From positions 1 to 22,352 of the forward strand of contig JAPLKX010000344.1 in NCBI GenBank assembly GCA_026387845.1: DNA of 22,352 nt. The letters run 5' to 3'. The notes under the pieces are model-generated. The model did no database searches. It was not told the DNA's origin and saw only the letters and a list, made by a program, of their open reading frames with translations. A program made the position numbers and the translations under genes. Of this stretch, positions 7,406 to 14,438 are shown in pieces; within the stretch, counting starts at the first letter, position 1; every line of letters begins with the position of its first letter. The stretch comes from Candidatus Hydrogenedentota bacterium. GTDB lineage: Bacteria; Hydrogenedentota; Hydrogenedentia; Hydrogenedentales; SLHB01.

Positions 7406-7503
7406 GCCGCAAGATGCGGCTGGTGACTCCATCGGACAAATGGACGATAAAACGAGCCGCGAAAGCCGCGTTCTCGAGGTGTACGGAAGAAAGGATACGT
7501 GAT

Positions 7504-8301
7504 ATGTGCAAGCGAAAGGTACTCAGATTGGGGATTGTTGCCTCGGTGGTTGCAGCATCCGCTCTCCTCTTGGCGGGATGTGAGACTTACGGAACGGGAC
7601 AAAGATCCCAAGGATACCAAGGCTGGCAGGGCCGCCCTGTGGCACGTGAGGGCGTCACCATCGTGGTCCCGGGCCAGGGCCGCTCGAATTATGGAAATGA
7701 AAATGCTTGGCGCGAAGAAAACGCCAGGCGCGAAGCCATCGCCAGGCGTGAAGAGAGCGCCAGGTATCAAGACATCGCCCGGCGCGAAGCCCTCGCCAGC
7801 CGCGAGCGCGAAAACATAGCCAAGCGCGAGCGCGAAGACTTGGCCAGGCGCGATGACATCGCCCGGCGCGAAGCCCTCGCCAGGGGCGAGCGCGAGAACA
7901 TAGCCAGGCGCGAGCGCGAAAACATAGCCAGGCACGAGCGCGAAGCCATCGCCAAGCGTGAAGACATCGCCCGGCGCGAGCGCGAAGACATCACCAGGCG
8001 CGAGGCCATCGCCAGGGGCGAGCGCGAGAACACAGCCAGGCACGAGCGCGAAGCCATCGCCAAGCGTGAAGCCATCGCCAAGCGCGAGCGCGAAGACATC
8101 ACCAGGCGCGAAGATAAGGCCAGGCGCGAAGACAAAACCAGTCATGACGAAAACGTCAGGCCCGGAAACAACGCCCGGCACGAGAACAACGCCCCGCAAG
8201 AGGACAACGGCCGGAACGAGGACAACGTTAGACACGAGGGCGACACCCAGCCGCAAGACGATGCCCGGCACGAAGACGGCGCCCGGCAGGACGTCCGGTA
8301 G
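7504..8301 (+). CDS. Arg/Glu-rich repeat lipoprotein
   Basis: The protein has 265 residues. A lipoprotein signal peptide ends in LLLAGC, with lipidated Cys at 26. Residues 27-65 are a Gly/Gln-rich linker. About 66-210 are made almost wholly of short units such as NIARRERE (8 residues) and DIARRE or AIAKRE (6 residues), averaging 7 and predicting a long highly charged helix. The tail to 265 is a decayed version with Asn/Asp/His (ARHENN, VRHEGD). The ATG at 7504 has AAAGGA at 8-nt spacing; a longer frame from 7414 lacks sense before the signal peptide. I do not recognise a family. It may be a rod-like envelope protein, tethered to one membrane and reaching through the periplasm or binding peptidoglycan or anionic polymers; this is speculative. 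Confidence 0.8.
   Translation: MCKRKVLRLGIVASVVAASALLLAGCETYGTGQRSQGYQGWQGRPVAREGVTIVVPGQGRSNYGNENAWREENARREAIARREESARYQDIARREALASRERENIAKREREDLARRDDIARREALARGERENIARRERENIARHEREAIAKREDIARREREDITRREAIARGERENTARHEREAIAKREAIAKREREDITRREDKARREDKTSHDENVRPGNNARHENNAPQEDNGRNEDNVRHEGDTQPQDDARHEDGARQDVR
7699..8130. repeat. Low-complexity coding repeat, 18- and 24-bp units
   Basis: The DNA behind the Arg/Glu repeats is built from units such as AACATAGCCAGGCGCGAG and GACATCGCCCGGCGCGAA. About 36 bp at 7928-7963 recurs exactly at 8036-8071 (offset 108 bp, 36 codons). Several frames on both strands stay open across it as a consequence. Confidence 0.8.
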
Positions 8302-8540
8302 TCTAGGCCTGTGGCTTCCAACTGGGCTTCACGTGTGTCTGAGTTAATGATGCAGAATGAATGTAAGCGGGCCGAACGACGGCCGCAGAGAAGAGATGCT
8401 TTTAGGCTCACCCCGAGCATCCGTGGGGCGTCCTCCACACCGGATGAAGCGTCATGGATGTTTGGGGTGACGTTTCCGGCGCCCCGGACGGTTTTTGGTG
8501 CAAGGGCAAAGAATGGAGCCGATACTCCGAGGAGGTTGAT

Positions 8541-8780
8541 ATGCGAATCAAGTTTCTAGTTGTTGCGATTACATTGGCGGCGCTCGTTGTGACCGCGGGT
8601 TGTGCGACGCGGACTGAAAACGGCGCGCTGATAGGTGGCGCGTTGGGCGCGGGAACGGGAGCCATCATCGGTAGTCAATCCGGTCATACCGGCGAAGGCG
8701 CCCTCATCGGTGGAGCTGCCGGCGCCGTAGGCGGCGCGATCATCGGAAACCAGACTGAGCAACGCGGCGGCCCGAGGTGA
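8541..8780 (+). CDS. Glycine-zipper lipoprotein
   Basis: The protein has 79 residues. A signal peptide (MRIKFLVVAITLAALVVTAGC) gives lipidated Cys at about residue 21. Two glycine-zipper segments follow (GALIGGALGAGTGAIIG and GALIGGAAGAVGGAIIG), separated by SQSGHTGE; the tail is polar. Small lipoproteins of this type (YMGG/glycine-zipper families, like OsmB or the N-terminal part of SlyB) are outer-membrane or envelope-stress proteins; the exact role here is not known. AGGAGG lies 5 nt before the ATG. The 239 nt upstream (8302-8540) show no further gene or clear regulatory element. It converges on the URO-D-family gene with 32 nt between them. Confidence 0.85.
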   Translation: MRIKFLVVAITLAALVVTAGCATRTENGALIGGALGAGTGAIIGSQSGHTGEGALIGGAAGAVGGAIIGNQTEQRGGPR

Positions 8781-8812
8781 CGCTCTACTGCTCGCACATT
8801 TGAATCGGGCAA

Positions 8813-9970
8813 CTAACCGATAGGCCGGTTGAATTCGCCGAGGTCGAGGGGGTACTTGCCGAATTCGCGTGTGAGTTGGACAACGTAGTCGTAGGTTTTG
8901 GGGTTGACGTTGTCGGGGATGGAGTGATCGGACTGGAGGATGTACCCGCCGCCGCGTGCCGCGTTGAGTTTGGTGAGGACTTCGGCACGGACGAGGCCGA
9001 GGTCGTTGGTGGCGAGGACTCGGACGTCGATGTTGCCGTTGAACGCCCACCGCGAGCCGTACCTGCGCTTGAGGTCGAGCACGTCGAGGCCGGCCTTGGC
9101 TTCGAGGGGGTTGTAGGCGTCGACGCCGGCGTCGCGGATGTCGTCGAACACGGCGGAAGCGTTTCCACATCCGTGGTAGATGGTTTTGAGTCCGGCGTCG
9201 TGGGCGACGTCGCAGATGCGGGCCAGTTGCGGCTTGTAGACGGCGCGCCAGTAGTCGGGGGAGAAAAACATGCCGCGGTCGTAGGCGATATCCCCCCAGA
9301 TGTACAGCCCGGCCAGCTTTCCGTTTGCGGCGGCGATTTGCGCTTCGGCGATGCCGACCGCGAAATCGCCGATCCGTTCGATAAACGCGGCGACGGCGTC
9401 GGGGTCTTCGCCGATTTTGAGCAGGACATTTTCAGTGCCCATGATGCGCCAGATCATCTCGTGAGGCTCGCAGACGCTGCCGAAGACGCAGTAATGGGGC
9501 GCGCAGGCGTTGACGCGGTCGACAAACGAGGGATAGCCCTGGTTGAGGGCGTCGCCCACGGCGTTGATCTGGTCGTCGATGGCGTGGAAGAACCGGCGGT
9601 CGTCGCGCGGATCGTCGAACCGGAACAGGGCCATGTCGTCGTAGCTCCTTGTATCGAAATCGACGTAGTAGGGCATGGGGCAGGAATCGCGCATCTCGAT
9701 GGTTGCGCCAAATCCGGTTTTGACCAGCTTGCGTCCGCCACCTTGTTCGAGCACACGGATGCCGCCGATGTGGGGGTCCATGTTCGGGTTGACGACGATC
9801 AGGTCGAGGTCCCAGTAATGGTACGGGTTGAACGGGCCGCCCTGTGCCAGTTCATCGGACGCCCTGCGCACGAAGTTCGACCAGAAAAACTCGCCGATCG
9901 GGACCCGGTCGGGCTCCCGGTTTTCGAGTGCCGCAATAACGCGGGCCGTCTTAGCCTCACCATTGTTCAT
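8813..9970 (-). CDS. Uroporphyrinogen decarboxylase-family protein (methyltransferase-like)
   Basis: The protein has 385 residues. The ATG has AAGGGAG at 7-nt spacing; a longer frame to 10090 reads low-complexity sequence and is unlikely. The fold features of the URO-D family (PF01208) are visible: N-terminal RVIAALENREPDRVPIGEFF, a central CEPHEMIWRIMG helix, LYIWGDIAYDRGMFFSPDYW, then YHGCGN at 265-270, NPLEAKAGLDV, and GNIDVRVLA near the end. It lacks the RQAGR motif of true HemE, so haem synthesis is unlikely. His266 and Cys268 form the HxC half of a zinc site, as in MtaA/MtbA-type corrinoid methyltransferases. No corrinoid protein is encoded nearby, so substrate and partner are unknown. 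Such paralogues are numerous in Hydrogenedentota- and Planctomycetota-type genomes (my recollection). Confidence 0.85.
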   Translation of the reverse strand: MNNGEAKTARVIAALENREPDRVPIGEFFWSNFVRRASDELAQGGPFNPYHYWDLDLIVVNPNMDPHIGGIRVLEQGGGRKLVKTGFGATIEMRDSCPMPYYVDFDTRSYDDMALFRFDDPRDDRRFFHAIDDQINAVGDALNQGYPSFVDRVNACAPHYCVFGSVCEPHEMIWRIMGTENVLLKIGEDPDAVAAFIERIGDFAVGIAEAQIAAANGKLAGLYIWGDIAYDRGMFFSPDYWRAVYKPQLARICDVAHDAGLKTIYHGCGNASAVFDDIRDAGVDAYNPLEAKAGLDVLDLKRRYGSRWAFNGNIDVRVLATNDLGLVRAEVLTKLNAARGGGYILQSDHSIPDNVNPKTYDYVVQLTREFGKYPLDLGEFNRPIG

Positions 9971-10064
9971 GATGTGTCTCCCTTGGTGGCATTTTAGTGG
10001 CGGCGGAAGGGGAAAGGCAAGGGTAACAACAGGGTATAGGGTTTGGGTTATGGGGAAGAGTTGC

Positions 10065-10106
10065 GTGGACGGTGTGGACGTGGTGGACATAGTGGACGAT
10101 GTGGAC
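10065..10106. repeat. Five 9-bp GTGGACNNN repeats
   Basis: GTGGAC recurs exactly every 9 bp at 10065, 10074, 10083, 10092 and 10101, separated by GGT, GTG, ATA and GAT. It lies in the 298-nt divergent gap (9971-10268) between the URO-D-family and TPR genes, which otherwise shows no gene. It could be a slippage-prone tandem repeat or a cluster of binding sites. Confidence 0.85.
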
Positions 10107-10268
10107 GGAAGATATGGTAGCGGTAATGGCGGAATTAGGATGACGCGGGCGGGAAGGGATTCGTGCAGGCACTTCAGGAATTCTTTGTTGCGGGCGCTTC
10201 AATTGGATATGCTATGGGCGCGCGTATACGCGCGTGGTAAGCAGTTGGCTCGACTTTGGGGAATGGAT

Positions 10269-11834
10269 ATGCGGACACGTCGGCATCTGGCGGTACTGGC
10301 GGCGGGGCTGACATTGATGGCGGGGTGCGGCGCGTCCGGTGGTTTCGGCGGGTACGGGTGGTTTCTACTGCTGGCTGTGGTGATGGCGGGTGCGGGGTGG
10401 CCGCTGTCGGTGATTGCGCTTCGATGGCGAAAGCAGCGTCGGCTGGTGGTGAGCACATATCTGGAGGCGGAAGAGCGGCTCGAGGAAAGTGAGCCGGCGG
10501 AGGCGCTGGAGTTGGTGCGCGCGGCGAAACCGGAGGTGACGTACGGTGGCCTTCGCGCGCCGTTGACCCAAGTCGAGATGACGGCGCTGCTGCGCCTGGG
10601 TGACGTGGCGGGCCTGCTGGCGATTTACGCGGACACGCCGGACGCGTTTTACTGGCAGGAGGGCCCGGCGCTGCTGGTGGCGGAGGCGCACGTGGCCGAC
10701 GGGCGGTACGAGGCGTTTGACAAGCTGTACAACTGGTGGCACGAGCGGGAGGGGCGCGGGGAGGGGGCGTCGAAACGGTGGGTGTTGCTCGAGTCGGACA
10801 AGCTCCAGCGGGAAGAATACGAGATTGGCGCGCTCGAGGCGCTGAACCGCGGCGAGATGGAAGGGCCGGCGGAGGCGGGCCGGCTGGCGCGTCTGGCGGT
10901 GTTGCGCGGTCCTGAGAACGGGGAGGAGGCGCAGGCGCTTATCGAGCGGGCACTGAAACTGGCGCCGGACGACCCGGACGTCCGGGTGTTCCAAGGGATG
11001 CTGTACGAGAAGACGGCCCGGGATAAACGGGCGGAAGCCGCGTTCCAGTATGCGCTGGCGTACGGCAAGCGGCGGCCGCTGATCATTGATGCGGTAGCGG
11101 AGTTTTACCGGCGGTCCAGTAACATCGAGCGGGCCCTGGAAATCTGGATGGACGGGCTCGCCGAGCCGTCGCTGGACCGGATCTGGCTCAAGGTGCTTTT
11201 CCTGGGGAAGGTTTACCGCCCTCTGGCGCCGGCTTGGAAAGAGTTGACGCCGCCGCCGGGCGAGTTCAGCCAGCTTATCGACTTCTTTGAGACGGTTCCG
11301 CGCGCGCGGTTTTGGGACCACGAGACGTTTCAACCGATGGCGACGGAGAAACCGGTGCTGCTTTCCCGGCAGGAGGTACACTGGCTTCGCGTGTTCGAGG
11401 CGCTGCGCGTACGGAACGAAGACGAGGCGTTGTCGCTGCTCAACGTGAGCCGGTTCGGCGAGAGAAGCTGGCACCAGGACCTCGAGACGACCCTGATCTG
11501 GATCCTCACGTACCGGCGTGTGAAGTTCATGAACCCGGAGTTGGTGCTGATCGCAGACGACCGGCTCCGCGTCGAGGGCCGCCACCCGCTGTTCGCCGCG
11601 CTCGACAACTGGGTGCGGGGCGAAGCAAAGCCGCCGGAGTTTGTTCAGCGGCTGGTGGTGAGCGACGAGGCGTTTGCGGCGGCTTGCCTGGCGGCGGGCT
11701 GGCACCGTGCGGGCCTGATCCTGCACCGGGTCCCGCTGGTGAAGAGCGAGGCGCCGGAGTGGCTCGTCCGCGATTACGAAGCGGCGTTGAAGGTATGCAA
11801 GGACGAGCTGGACGAGATGCGCGCGTCATTGTGA
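10269..11834 (+). CDS. TPR-like membrane-anchored protein
   Basis: The protein has 521 residues. The first hydrophobic stretch ends LTLMAGC (Cys at 20) and may be a lipoprotein signal. A second (residues 31-51, GWFLLLAVVMAGAG...) is a membrane helix followed by RWRKQRR. The rest is all helical with tetratricopeptide-like repeats, clearest at about 219-297 (ALIERALKLAPDDPDVRVFQ, AEAAFQYALAYGKRRPL, IERALEIWMDGL). It is probably a scaffold for protein-protein contact; I cannot assign a partner. GGGGA lies 6 nt before the ATG at 10269; the ATG at 10263 is an alternative. It converges with the eight-gene array (55-nt gap), so co-transcription with it is impossible; a functional link is only a guess. 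Confidence 0.75.
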   Translation: MRTRRHLAVLAAGLTLMAGCGASGGFGGYGWFLLLAVVMAGAGWPLSVIALRWRKQRRLVVSTYLEAEERLEESEPAEALELVRAAKPEVTYGGLRAPLTQVEMTALLRLGDVAGLLAIYADTPDAFYWQEGPALLVAEAHVADGRYEAFDKLYNWWHEREGRGEGASKRWVLLESDKLQREEYEIGALEALNRGEMEGPAEAGRLARLAVLRGPENGEEAQALIERALKLAPDDPDVRVFQGMLYEKTARDKRAEAAFQYALAYGKRRPLIIDAVAEFYRRSSNIERALEIWMDGLAEPSLDRIWLKVLFLGKVYRPLAPAWKELTPPPGEFSQLIDFFETVPRARFWDHETFQPMATEKPVLLSRQEVHWLRVFEALRVRNEDEALSLLNVSRFGERSWHQDLETTLIWILTYRRVKFMNPELVLIADDRLRVEGRHPLFAALDNWVRGEAKPPEFVQRLVVSDEAFAAACLAAGWHRAGLILHRVPLVKSEAPEWLVRDYEAALKVCKDELDEMRASL

Positions 11835-11893
11835 ATTGGCGGCGGGTTTTGGCCGGCTGCCTTGCGCGCAATGTTTCGTCGCGCGCTCGTCAT
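11774..11893 (-). pseudogene. Possible N-terminal remnant of a ninth array copy
   Basis: An ATG at 11893 overlaps the TGA of the last array gene in the same ATGA arrangement used inside the array. It opens a 39-residue frame beginning MTSARRNIARKAAGQ. SARRN(I/V)A matches the N-terminus of array-2 (MAKARSARRNVAFVV) and resembles array-1 (MAKLKARRN). No membrane helix follows, and the frame runs into the antisense of the TPR gene. It reads like a copy truncated after about 9 codons. The match is short, so chance is possible. Confidence 0.35.
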
Positions 11894-13164
11894 GGCGCTG
11901 ACTCCGCGCCGGCCGGTATGTGAAAGATCAGCTTGCCGGCGCGCGAAACCGAAGCATAATCGCTCCTCATTATTACGCAGGAAAGCTGGTAATCGTCTCC
12001 TTCCTGGTTGTAGTTGAAGTCTTCGCCGTCGTAAGGGCTTTTGGGTACCTCTGGGAGGAAGTTTGGCGCGAGGGAGTCGAGCGAGTCTGGGTAAGTCCCG
12101 TGGCCGCGCCGGTACAATTCGAGCGCGATCGCGATGCGCAAACCGTCGACCGTGGCAAAGAACCGGGAGTTGGTGTCTATGATAACGGTGTGCAAGCAAA
12201 GGTAGAGATGTCCACGTCCACGAGGCGGCGTATCCAACACGCTGAACCGTTCCTTCTGCTGCTGGTACTGGTGGAATGTGAGTTGCGCGGCGGCCTGGAA
12301 AAGGGGTTCATGGCGCCGGACGAAGTACTTCTGGCGCGATAACTCGAGCTGCGCCGAAACATTGTAGTAAACCCGCTGCAACCTCGTTGGGCGGAAGGGG
12401 AGATCAACAACCGCCTCCGCTTTGAGCACTCTCCGAATCATGTAATCGAGTGTTGCCCTCTGCGGCGCCCATGCGCGCCGTGTTTCTTCGAGCCATTGCA
12501 GCATTTCCCGCTGGTGCTCGTCGCACGACCTGCGGATCGCGTCAATGGCAACCGATTCGGCAAACACCGTTGCCCAATACCGATCCGCATTTATCCTGAA
12601 CGACAGCCGGAGTGTTTCCTGCATCAACCGGCAACCGTCCTCGGCCGGGTCGGGGGAGCATGGCTTAGAGGCCGCGTCGAGAAAGAGCAGGCCGATCAGT
12701 TGGTGCAAAAGCAACATGTTTTCGAAAATCGATCCGTCTAACTGCTTGCCGGCTGTCCAGTCAACCGGCGGGAACAAGAAGAACGGTTTGGATGCGGCGG
12801 CGCGAGCGAGTTCTACGGCAGGTTTTGATTTGTCGATGTACTCGAGCAGAAGCGGGTCGTCGTCGGGCCGGCAGACGCTGAGCAGCGAGCCCACCGAGCC
12901 CGGTTCCAGCTCGAACCAATGCTCGACCCCGTCCGCGTCCTTCACCTGATCCAGGTAGGGCGGGATGGGCGGTAGGAGGGCCGCTGCATCGACGAGCCCG
13001 TAGTAGGAGTTGTTTTCCCGGTCGAGCCGTTTGGCCACGAGTTCGGGCGGCTCCTCGTAAGGGATATACGGCGCACGGAAGTGCGCCACGACGATTGTCA
13101 ATGCCGCGAGACCGAAAAGACTCAAGACCACCATCGTGTTTCTGACAGTGCCCCGCGCAATCAT
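11890..13164 (-). CDS. Array-8: membrane-anchored paralogue with GspG-like C-terminus
   Basis: This is the last of eight tandem paralogues, 424 residues. A membrane helix lies at 11-28, leaving a short basic N-terminus in the cytoplasm and the rest outside. Conserved points are RLDRENNSYY (46-55), RPDDDPLLLEYIDKSKP (99-115), FLFPP (129-133), Cys169 and Cys178 in KPCSPDPAEDGC, and EHQREMLQWL (216-225). The C-terminal module at 335-424 has DGLRIAIALELYRRGHGTYP, LPEVPKSPYDG, Cys396 and the end LIFHIPAGAE. It resembles the C-terminal half of GspG-type pseudopilins, without a prepilin peptidase site. The ATG overlaps the TGA of array-7 (ATGA). It is closest to array-7. Function unknown. Confidence 0.85.
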   Translation of the reverse strand: MIARGTVRNTMVVLSLFGLAALTIVVAHFRAPYIPYEEPPELVAKRLDRENNSYYGLVDAAALLPPIPPYLDQVKDADGVEHWFELEPGSVGSLLSVCRPDDDPLLLEYIDKSKPAVELARAAASKPFFLFPPVDWTAGKQLDGSIFENMLLLHQLIGLLFLDAASKPCSPDPAEDGCRLMQETLRLSFRINADRYWATVFAESVAIDAIRRSCDEHQREMLQWLEETRRAWAPQRATLDYMIRRVLKAEAVVDLPFRPTRLQRVYYNVSAQLELSRQKYFVRRHEPLFQAAAQLTFHQYQQQKERFSVLDTPPRGRGHLYLCLHTVIIDTNSRFFATVDGLRIAIALELYRRGHGTYPDSLDSLAPNFLPEVPKSPYDGEDFNYNQEGDDYQLSCVIMRSDYASVSRAGKLIFHIPAGAESAP

Positions 13165-14438
13165 GGCGCCGCTTCCATTCCGGCGGGCATGTGAAAGATC
13201 AGCTTGCCAGCGTGCGATACCGAAGGATAGTAGCTTACCGACAAGACCGTGCAGGAAAGCGCGTAATCGTCGGATTCCCGGCGGTAGTCGAATGGCGTAC
13301 CGTCGTAAGGGCATTCAGGCAGCTTGGGAAAGTAGTCCGGCGCGAGGGAATCGAGTGAGTCGGGGTAACTCGCATGGTCGTGCCGGTACGATTCGAGCGC
13401 GATCGCGATGCGCAATCCATCGACTCGGGCAAAGAACCGGGAGTTGGCATTTACGGAGGCGCCGTGAAGAGAGAGATCAAAATATCGTCTTGGCGGCGTC
13501 TGAAGGGGTTTGAACTTTTCCTTCTGCAGATTGTACTGGAGGAAGGTGAGTTGTGCGGCGTCCCGGTATAGCTTTTCATGCCGCCGGACAAACAGTTTTG
13601 CATGGGAAAACGCCATTCTCATTTCAACCGACGTGGCAAAGCGTCGCCACATGTTCGGTCGGTAATTTGGGTCGTCAGTCAAATCCGCTTCCAACACGTT
13701 CCGTATTGCGAACTCAATCGCTGCTCTGGGCGGGGTCCAGTCGTGGCGGGTTTGATCCAGCCACTGCAGCATTTCCCGCTGATGCTCGATGCACGACTTC
13801 CGGATCACGTTAGTGGCAAACGTTTCGGCGGGCTCAAACCAGTGATACCGATCCGCATTCATCGTGAAAGATAATTCGAGGGCTTGCTGCATCAGCCGGC
13901 AGGCGTCTTCCGCCGGGTTGGCAGAACAGGACTTTGACGCCGAGTCCAGAACAAGGAGGCCGCGCAATTGGTACAATGGCAGCAGGTTTTGGAAAACAGG
14001 TCTCTCCAACTGCTGATAGGAGGCTGTCCAATCAACCGGCGGAAACAAGAAGTATGGTTTCGATGCGGCCGCGCGGGCAAGCTCCAGGGCAGGTTTTGAT
14101 TTTTCAACGAATTCTAGCAGGAGCGGGTCGGCGTCGGGCCGCCAGACGCGGAGTAACTCGCCAACGGAACCCGGCTCCGGCTTGAACTTGGATTCAAACC
14201 CGGTTTCGTCCTTGACATAGCCGATTTCGGGCGGCGTGAGCGGCAACAGGGCAGCCGCATCAAGAAGGGCGTAATGGGCGTTATTTTCCCGATCAAGCCG
14301 TTTGGCCACGAGATCCGGCGGCTCCTCGTAAGGGACGTACGCCCCACGAAACTGCGCCACAATAATCGCCAACGCCGCGAGACCGAAAAGACACAAGACT
14401 ACCATCGTGTTTCTAACAGCGGCCCTGCGCGCGATCAT
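13161..14438 (-). CDS. Array-7: membrane-anchored paralogue with GspG-like C-terminus
   Basis: The protein has 425 residues and is the closest relative of array-8; both begin MIAR and both end with LIFH(I/M)PAG. It has a membrane helix near 12-29, RLDRENNAHY, RPDADPLLLEFVEKSKP, FLFPPVDW, the cysteine pair in KSCSANPAEDAC, and EHQREMLQWLDQTRHDWTPP. The C-terminal module (about 334-425) carries DGLRIAIALESYRHDHASYP, LAPDYFPKLPECPYDG and LSC. The ATG overlaps the TGA of array-6 by 4 nt, with GGAGG at 7-nt spacing. The near-identical layout of array-7 and array-8 points to a recent duplication. Function unknown. Confidence 0.85.
   Translation of the reverse strand: MIARRAAVRNTMVVLCLFGLAALAIIVAQFRGAYVPYEEPPDLVAKRLDRENNAHYALLDAAALLPLTPPEIGYVKDETGFESKFKPEPGSVGELLRVWRPDADPLLLEFVEKSKPALELARAAASKPYFLFPPVDWTASYQQLERPVFQNLLPLYQLRGLLVLDSASKSCSANPAEDACRLMQQALELSFTMNADRYHWFEPAETFATNVIRKSCIEHQREMLQWLDQTRHDWTPPRAAIEFAIRNVLEADLTDDPNYRPNMWRRFATSVEMRMAFSHAKLFVRRHEKLYRDAAQLTFLQYNLQKEKFKPLQTPPRRYFDLSLHGASVNANSRFFARVDGLRIAIALESYRHDHASYPDSLDSLAPDYFPKLPECPYDGTPFDYRRESDDYALSCTVLSVSYYPSVSHAGKLIFHMPAGMEAAP

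Noticed and set aside
7699..8130. CRISPR-like regular repeats
   Set aside because: Units are 18 and 24 bp with no unique spacers and keep a coding frame; they are protein repeats.
7375..8271. A 298-codon minus-strand frame with Gly/Pro/Ala repeats opposite the Arg/Glu lipoprotein
   Set aside because: It is open only because the GC-rich coding repeat has few stops in any frame. It has no ribosome site or family sense, while the plus strand has a signal peptide and lipobox.
8813..9970. Annotation as HemE (haem biosynthesis)
   Set aside because: The N-terminal RQAGR motif is absent and an HxC zinc-site motif is present.
8876..9997. A long plus-strand frame (373 codons) opposite the URO-D-family gene
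   Set aside because: Val/Asp/Gly-rich antisense of a well-supported enzyme; no family resemblance.
10365..11726. A 453-codon minus-strand frame opposite the TPR gene
   Set aside because: Arg/Gln/Pro-rich antisense without motifs; the plus strand has a hydrophobic N-terminus and TPR units.
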